A stretch of DNA of 64,000 bases from Streptomyces sp. 1-11 (GCF_007176755.1 NZ_BJTV01000026.1:1-64000); one strand, 5' to 3'. Positions 25,617 to 34,130 are shown, numbered from the stretch's first letter. Numbers and translations are program-made. The notes: generated by a model from the sequence alone, not told the origin.

Positions 25617-27002
25617 TCACCCCATGTCCTCGAAGCGGGAGTAGTGGAGCCGCGCGGCGACGGTCAGGGTGCAGGTGGGTCCGAACCTGTTCTTCTCGAT
25701 GACGAGGTCCACTTCGCCGGCCCGGGGCGAGTCTTTGTCGTCGGCGTCGGGGCGTTCGACCTTGATGACGAGGGAGGCGTCGTTCTTGATGGCCCTGGAT
25801 TCGCGCATGAGGCCGTCGTCGTTGAGCTGGGACAGGGCGATGACGTGGCAGCCGAGCTGGACGGCGAGGTTTTTCAGGCCGCGGGAGACGGAGGCGACGG
25901 CCTGCTCGCGGGTGGTGGTGCGGGACTGCTGGACCTCGACGAGTTGCAGGTAGTCCACGACGAGGAGGTCCAGGCCGTCTGCGCGGGCGCAGGCGCGTGC
26001 GGCCGAGGCGATGTCACTCAAGGAGGCGCCGTCGGGCCGGTAGACCCGCAGCGGCAGCATCTTGAACAGCTCCGGTCCGAGCCGCCTGACCTTCTCCCAG
26101 CCCTCGGCGGTGAGCATGCCCTGGTGTGTCATGTGGTGCAGGGGGATGTTCCCCTCGGCGGCGGCGATCTTCTGCATGAGCTCGGTGCCGCTCATCTCCA
26201 GCGAGGAGAACATCACCTTCCCGCCGGCCTTGGCGGCGGCTACGGCGGCGCCCAGGGCGAAGGTGGACTTACCCACGCCGGACTGCGCGGCCACCACGGT
26301 CACGTTGCCCGGTCGCATCCCCGAGGTGAGGGAGTCGAGGTCGGCGAACCCGTACGGCAGTCCGGACTTGCGGCCGTTTTGGATGTTTTCCAGGTCCGCC
26401 ACGAAGTCGAGGTACAGGTCATCGACCGTGGGCGGCGCCTGGTGCAGGCCCGGGGTGCCCGCGATGATCTCGGTGAGCTGCTGCTCGACCAGGTCGCGGA
26501 CCTCGTCCTCGTCACCGGCCTCGCTGTAGGCGAATTCCAGGATTCGCTGTGCTGATTCGATGACCGCCCGCCGGTACGCCTTCGCGCGGACGATCTCGGC
26601 GTAGTGCGAGCCGTTCGCGGCGGTGGGCGTGGCCTGGACACACGCGTGCAGATACGAGGTGCCGCCCACCCGGGCCAGGTCACCGCTGCGGGTCAGCGCA
26701 TCGGCGACCGTGACCGGGTCCACGGGCTCGCCGGCCGCGCGCACCTCGCAGATCGCCCGGTGGATCGTCTGGTGCGCGGGCCGGTAGTACTCCTCCGCCA
26801 GGATGCCGGTGTCCAGGATCTCGGCGAAGTACCGGTACGACGCGCTGCTCGGGCTGCCGGACAGCAGCAGCGACCCGATCACCGACTGCTCGGCGTCGAG
26901 GTCCTGCGGCGGCACCCGGGTGAGCCCGGCCGGCCGGCCGCCGTCGAGTTCGAGGTCGGCGCCGGGGGCGTCATGGCGTTGAGCGGGAAGACTGGTGGAC
27001 AC
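25617..27002 (-). CDS. rep2: Replicative DnaB-type helicase (Rep2-like)
   Basis: A 461-residue DnaB homologue (E. coli DnaB 471). The N-terminal domain has PPQDLDAEQSVIGSLLLSG (residues 31-49). The RecA-like C-terminal domain has Walker A AAQSGVGKST (238-247), LLVVDYLQLVE (Walker B) and HVIALSQLN. It encircles the lagging strand and unwinds DNA at the plasmid fork. A helicase directly downstream of an iteron-binding initiator is the pSLA2/pSCL1 rep1-rep2 arrangement of Streptomyces linear plasmids. Confidence 0.88.
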   Translation of the reverse strand: MSTSLPAQRHDAPGADLELDGGRPAGLTRVPPQDLDAEQSVIGSLLLSGSPSSASYRYFAEILDTGILAEEYYRPAHQTIHRAICEVRAAGEPVDPVTVADALTRSGDLARVGGTSYLHACVQATPTAANGSHYAEIVRAKAYRRAVIESAQRILEFAYSEAGDEDEVRDLVEQQLTEIIAGTPGLHQAPPTVDDLYLDFVADLENIQNGRKSGLPYGFADLDSLTSGMRPGNVTVVAAQSGVGKSTFALGAAVAAAKAGGKVMFSSLEMSGTELMQKIAAAEGNIPLHHMTHQGMLTAEGWEKVRRLGPELFKMLPLRVYRPDGASLSDIASAARACARADGLDLLVVDYLQLVEVQQSRTTTREQAVASVSRGLKNLAVQLGCHVIALSQLNDDGLMRESRAIKNDASLVIKVERPDADDKDSPRAGEVDLVIEKNRFGPTCTLTVAARLHYSRFEDMG

Positions 27003-27040
27003 TGAAGGTCTCCTGTCCGAGATGAGCGTTCAGGGGAATC

Positions 27041-27072
27041 GCGGGCCGCTCCCCTGCACGGGAGCGGCCCGC
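27041..27072. terminator. Strong hairpin between rep1 and rep2
   Basis: Thirteen-bp perfect arms GCGGGCCGCTCCC and GGGAGCGGCCCGC with a 6-nt loop. It lies between the rep1 stop and the rep2 start on the minus strand, without a clear U-tract, so it may attenuate rather than stop transcription into rep2. Confidence 0.6.
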
Positions 27073-27082
27073 ACGCATGAGG

Positions 27083-28168
27083 TCAGGCAGGCACCGTCAT
27101 TGCGCAGTCCATGCAGCCCTTGCGGTAGCGGGCCGGATGGTCCGGACACCGCTCCGGCCCGGACAGGCCGTCCCGGGACTTGCCGGCAGGGGCGACCACG
27201 CTGTAGCGGGCAAGATCACGGATCCGGGTCGGAACCAGCGACGACGGCCTCTTGAATCCGGCCGGATCCCGCGTGACCTCCCGCGCCAGCAGCCGGTGAT
27301 CGACCTCGTGGATCGACGGCCAGCCCTGCCCCGCCATCGACCGCAGCAGCAAGGGTGCGTACTTCCGTGCCGAGGCAGCACCCATGTGATGCGGCGGCTG
27401 TAGGTCCTGCAAGAACGACTCCGCGGCGTGGAGGTCCTTCGGGGCGAAGCCCGCCTCCTCCTCCTCCCGCTGTGACGGAAGCGACCGCGCGGGGTCAGTG
27501 AGGGGGTAGGGGGAGGAGGTAGTTACCTCCTCCGGGGGGTGTGGGGGGGACGGGTTCGCGCTTCGCCTGACAGGAGAAGCGGTCTGACCTGTGAAAACGC
27601 GTCGCTTACCGCTTCTCCTGTCAGCGCGTGCCTTGTCAGCGCGTGCCTTGTCAGGAGAAGCGGTCTGACCTGCGAAAAAGTCGTTACTGGCCGGTAGCGA
27701 GTGCACCGCTTCGCCTGACAAGGGAAGCGGTGCACTCGCTACCGAATCAGACACATCGGATGGTGTCCAGTGAGGGTTGGACGCGGGGAACTCGTAGAAG
27801 GTGTAGGAGACCTTTCCGAAGCTGCCGCCGTCGTTGTCCTGAGCACGGTGAAGGAAGCCGGCGCCGCGCAGACGGCCAACCGACTCATAGACGGCCTTGC
27901 TGCCGATCAGCCCTTTGCCGTTCGCGCTGCTGATGCCTTCGGCCCGCAGCGCTGCGACCAGCTCGTCCACGGTGAAGTTCTTGCCGTCCTCACACATGAA
28001 GTGGATGTGTGACAGGACGAGGAAATCCAGGGCGTTGCTCAAGCCGCTGCCGTACAGCATGTGCCGGTACAGCGGGACCGACGGGCGTAGCGCAGCAGCG
28101 CGCCCGGTGATACGCGCCGATCCTGGCTCGGGACCGGTCGTTTCAGACTGGTGGTGCAAGGGGCACAT
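27083..28168 (-). CDS. rep1: Replication initiator (Rep1-like)
   Basis: A 361-residue protein. Residues 35-135 (LYRHMLYGSGLSNALDFLVLSHIHF ... SKAVYESVGRLRGAGFLHRA) form a winged-helix DNA-binding domain. The middle (about 140-230) is low-complexity and coincides with the DNA repeats of the origin. The C-terminal part (ESFLQDLQPPHHMGAASARKY...) is conserved-looking, with a Cys/His cluster at the end (CPDHPARYRKGCMDC). By analogy with pSLA2/pSCL1 Rep1 it should bind iterons in its own gene and load the helicase. Its promoter is in the 268 bases before it. Confidence 0.75.
   Translation of the reverse strand: MCPLHHQSETTGPEPGSARITGRAAALRPSVPLYRHMLYGSGLSNALDFLVLSHIHFMCEDGKNFTVDELVAALRAEGISSANGKGLIGSKAVYESVGRLRGAGFLHRAQDNDGGSFGKVSYTFYEFPASNPHWTPSDVSDSVASAPLPLSGEAVHSLPASNDFFAGQTASPDKARADKARADRRSGKRRVFTGQTASPVRRSANPSPPHPPEEVTTSSPYPLTDPARSLPSQREEEEAGFAPKDLHAAESFLQDLQPPHHMGAASARKYAPLLLRSMAGQGWPSIHEVDHRLLAREVTRDPAGFKRPSSLVPTRIRDLARYSVVAPAGKSRDGLSGPERCPDHPARYRKGCMDCAMTVPA
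27560..27745. other. oriV: Candidate replication origin: iterons and long palindrome inside rep1
   Basis: Two 27-nt direct repeats with one mismatch (27571-27597 and 27652-27678; core CAGGAGAAGCGGTCTGACC). An inverted copy lies at 27608-27624. A tandem 15-nt unit TCAGCGCGTGCCTTG occurs twice (27621-27650). A 51-bp near-perfect palindrome spans 27693-27743 (arms start GGTAGCGAGTGCACCGCTTC). Such dense repeats inside the initiator gene are how the central origins of Streptomyces linear plasmids look. Confidence 0.75.
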
Positions 28169-28368
28169 CTCCCCAGGTAGGGGAGCCGCGACCAGAGAAT
28201 GTGACCTATGTGGATCCCGGAGTAGTGGCGTTGCGCAATCCCCTGCGCATACTCTGGGTATAGGTGACCACGCGGGCTCTCGGGCCCACGGGCATCACCC
28301 GGCAGACGAGGTCACCTCGCTGCTCACGACTCGAAGCTTTCTCAGGGCTGGTGAGTCGATTCGCTAGG

Positions 28369-28399
28369 AAGCGGTCCTGTTGTGGCGACAGGGCCGCTT
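28369..28399. terminator. Hairpin between rep1 and the Xre gene
   Basis: Arms AAGCGGTCCTGT and ACAGGGCCGCTT (one G-U/T-C mismatch) with a 7-nt loop, followed on the plus strand by CGGCGTTTTCT. It lies in the 268-bp interval upstream of rep1 and after the Xre gene, and could end transcription of the latter or insulate rep1. Confidence 0.5.
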
Positions 28400-28436
28400 C
28401 GGCGTTTTCTAGGGGGGCCAGTCGGAGCCGTGCACC

Positions 28437-28718
28437 TCAGCCTGCTTTCGCAAGGTCGGACCCGTGGGCTGCCTCGGGGTGCTGGTCGGCCCACCCCTTG
28501 AGCAGGCGGAGGTATGCGTCGCGGTGCCGCCGCCGCGGCATGGACTGTCCGTTTTCCCAGCGTAGGAATGCCATCCGGTGTACGCCGAAGGCCTGCGCGA
28601 CCTCTTCCTGAGTGAGTCCGGATGCCTTGCGGAGCCTGGCCCGAACCTCAGGAGAAGGAAGGACGTCAGCAGGCCGACTGAGCAGCGCGTCCACAGCCTC
28701 ATTCAGATCATTCATCAC
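28437..28718 (-). CDS. Xre-family helix-turn-helix regulator
   Basis: A 93-residue protein. The DNA-binding domain is residues 25-65: RARLRKASGLTQEEVAQAFGVHRMAFLRWENG, a textbook Cro/C1-type helix-turn-helix. There is no other domain. It lies upstream of rep1 on the same strand and may control copy number or the start of the rep operon (inference from position). Confidence 0.8.
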   Translation of the reverse strand: MMNDLNEAVDALLSRPADVLPSPEVRARLRKASGLTQEEVAQAFGVHRMAFLRWENGQSMPRRRHRDAYLRLLKGWADQHPEAAHGSDLAKAG

Positions 28719-28872
28719 TCCCCCTTCCTCGTGATCCCAAACTGTACATAGAAAGCAGCTCCATGTAGAGCATTTGAAGACATGTCAGCTGCGCGTTGTT
28801 CAGGAGCGCAGACTGTAGGCGTGGCGCGTTGTCAGCATTTGCGCAGCTAGAGCCAGAGGTAGGGTCGCCCAC

Positions 28873-29517
28873 ATGCCCCTTGCTCTGTTCGACCTGGATG
28901 GCACGCTGGTCGATCGTCAATCGGCGTTCGGCGACGCCGTGAGTTGCCTGTGCCGTTCCCTCGATCTCCCTCCAGACGCCGAACAGTGGCTGCGCACAGA
29001 ACTGGCCGACCGCGCGACCGCTGGAGACTTCGCCCGGCTGCGGGAAGCTTTCGGACTGGAAGCGTCGGCCGCTGACCTGTGGCAGGAGTACGTCGACCTC
29101 ATGGCGGCCGCCGTCACCTGCCGCCCCGAGGTCCTCGAGGGCCTGGCCCGCCTGCGCGCCGCTGCATGGACGATCGGCGTCATCACCAACGGGGCTGGCG
29201 ACATCCAGCGCGCCAAGCTCGCCGGGACCGGACTCGACGACCTGGTCCATGGAGTCGCCGCCTCGGGCGACCTGGAGATCCGCAAGCCGGACCGGCGCCT
29301 CTTCGCACTCGGGGCCACCCGGTGCGGCGTCAGCCTCGCGGACGGAGGCTGGATGGTCGGCGACAACCCGACCGGCGACATCGGCGGCGGCCGCCAAGCT
29401 GGCCTGCGCACTATCTGGCTGCGCGGGCGTCCCTGGCCCGACGGACTCCCCGCCGCGCACCACGTCGTCGACGACGTCACCGATGCCATCACCATCCTGC
29501 TCGCAGAAACGGAGTAG
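28873..29517 (+). CDS. HAD-family phosphatase
   Basis: A 214-residue HAD hydrolase of the phosphoglycolate-phosphatase-like type. Motif I is LFDLDGTLVD (Asp6, Asp8), motif II is VITNGAG, motif III is KPDRRLF, and motif IV is MVGDNPTGDIGGGRQAGL. A helical cap of the C1 type lies between I and II. It should dephosphorylate a small metabolite; the substrate cannot be read from the sequence. It ends 5 bases before the dehydrogenase gene, which it is surely co-transcribed with. Confidence 0.9.
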   Translation: MPLALFDLDGTLVDRQSAFGDAVSCLCRSLDLPPDAEQWLRTELADRATAGDFARLREAFGLEASAADLWQEYVDLMAAAVTCRPEVLEGLARLRAAAWTIGVITNGAGDIQRAKLAGTGLDDLVHGVAASGDLEIRKPDRRLFALGATRCGVSLADGGWMVGDNPTGDIGGGRQAGLRTIWLRGRPWPDGLPAAHHVVDDVTDAITILLAETE

Positions 29518-29521
29518 CACC

Positions 29522-30358
29522 GTGGCCCAGCCGACCGTCGGCATCCTCCACCCCGGCAGCATGGGCGCCGCCGTCGCTGCCTGCGCCGCGGCCAACGCGG
29601 CCGAGGTCCTGTGGTGCGAGACGGGGCGCAGCGCCGCGTCCGTGGAGCGCGCAGCCCAGTTCGGCCTGACGCCCGTGGCCACGCTGGCCGAGCTGCTGCG
29701 CCACAGTGACATCGTCATCAGCCTCTGCCCGCCGGCCGCTGCTGAGAACCTGGCCCGCGACGTCGTCAGGTACCGCTTCGCCGGGCTGTACGTAGAGGCG
29801 AACGCCATCAACCCCGAACGAACGAAGCGGATCACCGCGTTGCTCGAACCGCACGCGGTCGTCGTGGACGGCGGTGTCGTGGGCTCCCCACCAGTGCGCG
29901 GGAAGACCCCGACCCTGTACGTCTCCGGCCCGGCTGCGGCGACCAAGCGGATTGAGGTGCTGTTCGCGGGTACTGCGGTGCAGACGGCCGTGCTGGGCAC
30001 GGAGGTCGGGAAGGCGTCCGCGTTGAAACTGGCGTACGCCTCCTTCCAGAAGACCAGTCGAGTGCTGGTGGCGCTCGCGGTCGGGATGGCGCGCGAGCAC
30101 GGCGTCGACCAGGAGCTCATCGAGGTCGCGGCCCGACGTACCGACTCGTACCTGTCCGAGCCGCAGTACGTCGCGAAGACCGCCGCGCGCGCTTGGCGCT
30201 GGGGCCCGGAGCTAGAGGAAGCTGCCGACGCGCTCGCGGCCGCCGGCCTTCCGCCGGAGGTGCTGCGCGCGGCTGCGTCCACGCTGGCACGGTGGGACGA
30301 CGCCAAGGACGGCGAACTTACGCTTACCGACGCCTTGGACCGACTCGCCCAGCCGTAG
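29522..30358 (+). CDS. NAD(P)-dependent beta-hydroxyacid/6-phosphogluconate dehydrogenase-like protein
   Basis: A 278-residue protein started at GTG (VAQPTVGILHPGSMGAAVA). The N-terminal Rossmann fold has the fingerprint GILHPGSMG (residues 6-14) and ADIVISLCPP. The C-terminal helical domain starts at LGTEVGKASALKLAYASFQK, where Lys (GKASALK) matches the catalytic-lysine region, and resembles DUF1932-type dehydrogenases. It should oxidise or reduce a small hydroxyacid-like compound. It forms an operon with the HAD phosphatase and converges on the two kinases. Confidence 0.85.
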   Translation: MAQPTVGILHPGSMGAAVAACAAANAAEVLWCETGRSAASVERAAQFGLTPVATLAELLRHSDIVISLCPPAAAENLARDVVRYRFAGLYVEANAINPERTKRITALLEPHAVVVDGGVVGSPPVRGKTPTLYVSGPAAATKRIEVLFAGTAVQTAVLGTEVGKASALKLAYASFQKTSRVLVALAVGMAREHGVDQELIEVAARRTDSYLSEPQYVAKTAARAWRWGPELEEAADALAAAGLPPEVLRAAASTLARWDDAKDGELTLTDALDRLAQP

Positions 30359-30365
30359 CCCGCGC

Positions 30366-30935
30366 TCATGCCGTCTCCGCTCCCGCCCGCTGCGCCAGCA
30401 ACTGGTCGATGAGCCGCGCCGCGTCCTCAGGAGCCGATGCCGTGGTGTCCACGGTCAGGTCCCAGGCCATGCCCGGATGCGCGGCCAAGTCCTCGCGCGT
30501 CGCGTCCCACGCCGCCAGGCGCGCCGCAGTGTCGCTGTCGCCGCGCCCCGCCGACCGCTGCTCGGTCACCTCGCGCGGACACCACAGCAGCACCACCGAC
30601 CAGTCGGCCGGGTAGCCGTCGATCAGGGCGCGGATGCCGTCGACCTGCCCGAGGTGCACTACGGGCACCCCGGCCGTGAACGCGGCGTCGACGCCGGGGC
30701 GGTCGATCGCGTACGTGTTGCCGTACCGGGCGTTCGCATAGACGACGTCGCCCGCGGCCTCCAGCTCACGCAGCTGCTCCGCTGTGCCCATCCTGTAGCC
30801 AGCGGCCTTGCCCGTTCCGACCTTGAGCCGCGCGAACTGCGCGTACCTGGAGTCGAGTTTGCTGAGCGTGGCGGTAACGGTGTCCTTGCCCGAGGCTGGC
30901 GGCCCGTAGAGGATCACGCCCTGCTTCTCCGTCAC
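30366..30935 (-). CDS. P-loop nucleotide/metabolite kinase
   Basis: A 189-residue guanylate-kinase-like P-loop NTPase. The Walker A is GPPASGKDT (residues 11-19) and a lid-like region has WCPREVTEQRSAGRGDSD. A strand with VVHLGQVDGIRALID occupies the position of the nucleotide-binding loop. It phosphorylates a small substrate, probably not GMP given weak conservation of that site. The gene overlaps the larger HTH-kinase gene by 4 bases, so both act together. Confidence 0.75.
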   Translation of the reverse strand: MTEKQGVILYGPPASGKDTVTATLSKLDSRYAQFARLKVGTGKAAGYRMGTAEQLRELEAAGDVVYANARYGNTYAIDRPGVDAAFTAGVPVVHLGQVDGIRALIDGYPADWSVVLLWCPREVTEQRSAGRGDSDTAARLAAWDATREDLAAHPGMAWDLTVDTTASAPEDAARLIDQLLAQRAGAETA

Positions 30936-31969
30936 GCGTACATTGCCCCCATCGCCTGCCGGGCCTGGTCTGCGAGCGTCACCGCGGTCCCCAGCCGGTT
31001 GTCGACGACCAGGTGCGGCACCGCCGGCCGCAGGTCGAGGTCGATCGTGGCCATGTACTCATCCCACCGCTGGAGCTTCCACGCGTCCCGGGCCGCTGAG
31101 CGGAATCCGATGTACTCGCGCATCGACTCTTCGTCGCAGCGCACCCACACCGGGAAGACGTCGACACCCATCGAGCCCGCACGGTTGGCCAGGCGCTGCA
31201 TCCAAGCCGAGTCAGTCATCTCGGAGATGAACGGCGCGGTGAGCACAGTGCTGATGCCGCACTTAATGTTGGCCATGGCCGACTGCATCAGGCAGTCGTA
31301 CTCCACCGGCCGCACCTTCTCGCGGTAGACCTCGGTGTGCCGGTCGTTCGCGTCGCCGCCCAGCGCGACCAGGAGGCGCTCCACGAGCGGACGGGTGAGC
31401 GGGTCCTTGTCGAGCAGCGGCCAGCCGGTGAGCTGAACGAAAAAGCGGGCGAGCTCGGTTTTACCGCTGCCCGCGAAGCCGCCGACCAGAATGAGCACGG
31501 GACGGTGAGGGTCGCCGCCCGTGTGTCGGCGCTTCCACGCGTCGATGATCCGCTGCTGCAGGTCGAAGTGGTCGGCCTCGTCGGAGCCCGGCGCAATGCG
31601 GTGAATGGCGCGCTCAACCGCTAGGACATGCGAGCCGTTGAGGTGGTCGTCCATCGGCGTGAGCTTGAAAGACGTCTCCTCCCCCGGCAGCGCGGCGCGG
31701 AAGCCAAGGTCCGGTTCGGTGGCGCGATACAGCAGGCAGTATGCGCGCCGGTAGTGCGGACCGGGGTAGACCTCTCCCTGCTCGTGTTGCCACAAGGTCT
31801 GCGGATTCGCAGCGGGAATGCCCTTGAGCTTGGCTCGCTCAGCAACTTCTCGAAGCCGCTCGCCAGCCTTCTCTAAGGTCAGGCCGTGAGCCTCCCGCTG
31901 CTCGCGCAGTCGGTCCGGCCTCCACCCAGCTCGATGCTTCCCCACCCTTATCCCCTCGGTCGTCGTCAT
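30932..31969 (-). CDS. Fusion of an Xre helix-turn-helix and a P-loop kinase
   Basis: A 345-residue protein. Residues 16-85 are an Xre-type helix-turn-helix (LREQREAHGLTLEKAGERLREVA ... TLWQHEQGEVYPGPHYRRAY). Residues 155-345 are a P-loop ATPase of the AAA_33/zeta-kinase type, with LVGGFAGSGKTELAR (Walker A 163-171) and DKDPLTRPLVERLL. It may sense or phosphorylate a small molecule and bind DNA. Upstream of it lies a 173-bp gap that could hold an operator. Confidence 0.75.
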   Translation of the reverse strand: MTTTEGIRVGKHRAGWRPDRLREQREAHGLTLEKAGERLREVAERAKLKGIPAANPQTLWQHEQGEVYPGPHYRRAYCLLYRATEPDLGFRAALPGEETSFKLTPMDDHLNGSHVLAVERAIHRIAPGSDEADHFDLQQRIIDAWKRRHTGGDPHRPVLILVGGFAGSGKTELARFFVQLTGWPLLDKDPLTRPLVERLLVALGGDANDRHTEVYREKVRPVEYDCLMQSAMANIKCGISTVLTAPFISEMTDSAWMQRLANRAGSMGVDVFPVWVRCDEESMREYIGFRSAARDAWKLQRWDEYMATIDLDLRPAVPHLVVDNRLGTAVTLADQARQAMGAMYA

Positions 31970-32142
31970 GGCCGTGAGCCTAGGTCGCAGCAGTCAATTC
32001 CCATGTATACGCCGATGTTGAAAACCCATGAATACGGGTGCGAACGAGCTTCGACAAAGCGCTGTGATGTTGCGATCCGCTCCTGGCAAGTGAGATGGCT
32101 CCCACACGACGACCAGCCGGGAGGAGTCTAGAGATGGAACGC

Positions 32143-32895
32143 TCATGCATCGAACTTGTACTCCAGGACGTAGGCCGCGCTGTCCATCGTCATCTCGTTC
32201 ACTTCAACGGCTCGCAGCTCAGCGTCGAAGGCTGTCCGGCACACCTTGATGACCGGACGCTCCAGGGGCATTCCCAGCCCTTCGGCTTCTTCGGCCACAG
32301 GGAGCCTGCAGCGGATCTCTTCGCGGAAGTGCGCAGGTGCGTGACCAATCTCAGCGAGCCTGGCGTACGCGCCACCCTCTCCAGTGTCGACTCGCATGAT
32401 TGCTGTGCCGTCCACCAGGTCCAGGGGAAGGTACGAGGTCGCGAGCATGACCGATCTGTCGTCCAGGATGAATCGGCGGGATCGCGCGCAGACGCGATCG
32501 TTCTCTTCTACTTCCAGCATTCGCGCTACGTGCGGTGGTGCAGCGACGGTGTCAACTCGAACGTCGATGGTGACGGGGCGTTCTTCATCAGCAGACCAGA
32601 TGGACTTGCCTGCACCCCACTGCTCGCGTGCGAGGCGCTGAATGCCGTGACGCCGGATGGGGCGGAACTCGATGACACGGGCGCCGGCGCCCTTCTTCGT
32701 CTCCACCAGTCCCTCTATGCGAAGGATCTTGAGTGCTTGGCGAGCGGTCAGCACCGCAACGTCATACTGCCCCGCAAGTGCGCTCTCCCCTGGCAGGCGG
32801 TCCCCGGGACCGTACACGCCCGATTCAATCGCCGCCTTCAGATCGTCGGCGATTCGCTGGTACTTCGGCCTCTGCGGCCCCGTCTCACTCACCAT
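32143..32895 (-). CDS. GntR/UTRA-family transcriptional regulator (KorSA/TraR-like)
   Basis: A 250-residue protein. The winged helix is residues 10-75 (YQRIADDLKAAIESGVYGPGDRLPGESALAGQYDVAVLTARQAL). The C-terminal UTRA domain (100-245) includes RSRRFILDDRSVMLATSYLPLDLVDG. Regulators of this type silence transfer genes of pSAM2, pIJ101 and other Streptomyces plasmids. Four GTTAAC-type sites lie just upstream. Confidence 0.88.
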   Translation of the reverse strand: MVSETGPQRPKYQRIADDLKAAIESGVYGPGDRLPGESALAGQYDVAVLTARQALKILRIEGLVETKKGAGARVIEFRPIRRHGIQRLAREQWGAGKSIWSADEERPVTIDVRVDTVAAPPHVARMLEVEENDRVCARSRRFILDDRSVMLATSYLPLDLVDGTAIMRVDTGEGGAYARLAEIGHAPAHFREEIRCRLPVAEEAEGLGMPLERPVIKVCRTAFDAELRAVEVNEMTMDSAAYVLEYKFDA

Positions 32896-32905
32896 GCCTC
32901 TCCCT

Positions 32906-33065
32906 ACCTCGTTAGCGATCCTAGGGCCGTTGGCTATCGAGCCGCTGGGAAGGGGCTATCTCGACTCTTCGCAGGACCTCACCCAACAAGGCTACCTCGT
33001 TAACGAACTACTTGACATCGTTAACGGGCGCAGGTTCACTATGGACAGCACCTCGTTAACGAGGT
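32906..33065. promoter_or_regulatory. Cluster of GTTAAC operators next to the GntR gene
   Basis: CGTTAACG occurs at 32998-33005, 33019-33026 and 33054-33061, and a variant CGTTAGCG at 32910-32917. Three share the extension CCTCGTTARCGA, and the third site is a perfect 16-bp palindrome (33050-33065). A TTGACA hexamer at 33012-33017 sits between sites. The gene-free interval to 33283 is the probable control region for the GntR gene and the plus-strand transfer genes. Confidence 0.8.
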
Positions 33066-33283
33066 CGCATTGCAAGGCCGCAGTAGTCGTCTGCCCCCCG
33101 GGGGCGGCCGGGGTTGAGAGCTTCATCAAACTCCCCCGGAGCCTGACGGCCGCGACAACTGTGTGCACGTCGCAGCGCTGTGCGTTGTCTGTCCTGCGGG
33201 ACGCCGGCCTCGTGCCGTGTGGCTCGTGGGGCGGAGAGAGCATCGCGACCTGCTCCCTGCCATGCCGACTGTGAGGAGTCCTG

Positions 33284-33889
33284 ATGTCTGCTTCGACCCG
33301 TGAGCGCACCGCCCGTCCCCGCCGGAGCCGGACCCGCTCCCGGAACATCAGCGGCCGCCCGCCGCTTGCCGTTTCCACCCTCAAGCCCCACCAGTACGAC
33401 CTGCGTCCGGTCTGCGCGTCACTGATCTGCCCCGACTGCAAGACGTGGGTGCCGATCACCGGCATTCAGGCCAAGAGGCAGAAGTTAGTCCCGCACGACA
33501 CCGGGCGTGCGGGGAAGGACGCGGCCGTCCGCTGCCAGGGCAGCAACCGCCTGGTCACCGTGGACATCGAGTTCGAGAAGTGGCAGGAGCGCCTCGAGGA
33601 CGGCAGCGCCGAGACCACCGGCCGCCGCCGGACCACCGTGCGGCGCAAGCCAAAGATCCAGCCCGTCCCGGCCGTCAGTCAGATCGCCGCGCAGAAGCAG
33701 ACGTCGTCGAATGACGAGCCCAGCGACGGCCGGCCCTTGTGGCTGCTGCGGAAGATGGAGTGGGCGTCGACCGAGTCGGCGGTCCGCGAGACCGACACCC
33801 GCCGCGCGGCGCTGCCGGACAGTGACGCGCCGCTGGGCGCGCCGCTGGTGCCGCTCACAACGCTGCACCCCAAGCGCCCCGCGCGCTGA
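33284..33889 (+). CDS. Hypothetical protein with a zinc knuckle, first gene of the transfer region
   Basis: A 201-residue basic protein. It contains a short Cys cluster (CASLICPDCKTWVPI) near residue 50, a conserved-looking VRCQGSNRLVTVDIEFEKWQ segment, and a long basic linker (RRRTTVRRKPKI). Codon 68 is a rare TTA, so full translation needs the bldA tRNA. It is typical of small genes found next to the tra region of Streptomyces elements; function unknown. It starts 220 bases after the GntR operators. Confidence 0.6.
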   Translation: MSASTRERTARPRRSRTRSRNISGRPPLAVSTLKPHQYDLRPVCASLICPDCKTWVPITGIQAKRQKLVPHDTGRAGKDAAVRCQGSNRLVTVDIEFEKWQERLEDGSAETTGRRRTTVRRKPKIQPVPAVSQIAAQKQTSSNDEPSDGRPLWLLRKMEWASTESAVRETDTRRAALPDSDAPLGAPLVPLTTLHPKRPAR

Positions 33890-34060
33890 TCCACCTCTAC
33901 ACGAGGGCGGCCACAGCCGTCCTCGCCCCGGCATCGCCACCTCTGCCGGGCCCCTTGCAGCCCTGCGCTGCCCATCGTCGACCGAGCTCCGCATGGCTCG
34001 GTGGTCGGTGGAGTGCGCAGGACGCACTGCCCCGCTGTTGTGCGGGGCCCCGCATACGAC

Positions 34061-34092
34061 GAACCCCTCAGGAATGCCCTCCTGAGGGGTTC
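34061..34092 (+). terminator. Rho-independent-type terminator
   Basis: Thirteen-bp perfect stem GAACCCCTCAGGA/TCCTGAGGGGTTC with a 6-nt loop, followed by TTT. A second small hairpin (CCCCGC/GCGGGG, 34031-34047) precedes it. It should end transcription of the gene at 33284-33889. Confidence 0.85.
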
Positions 34093-34130
34093 TTTGTCGC
34101 GGTCTCATCCCCACCGGAGAGGACGACCAC

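Noticed and set aside
28873..30358. Toxin-antitoxin assignment for the zeta-like kinase module
   Set aside because: The P-loop proteins lack a small antitoxin partner and sit with metabolic enzymes; a plain toxin-antitoxin reading is not supported.
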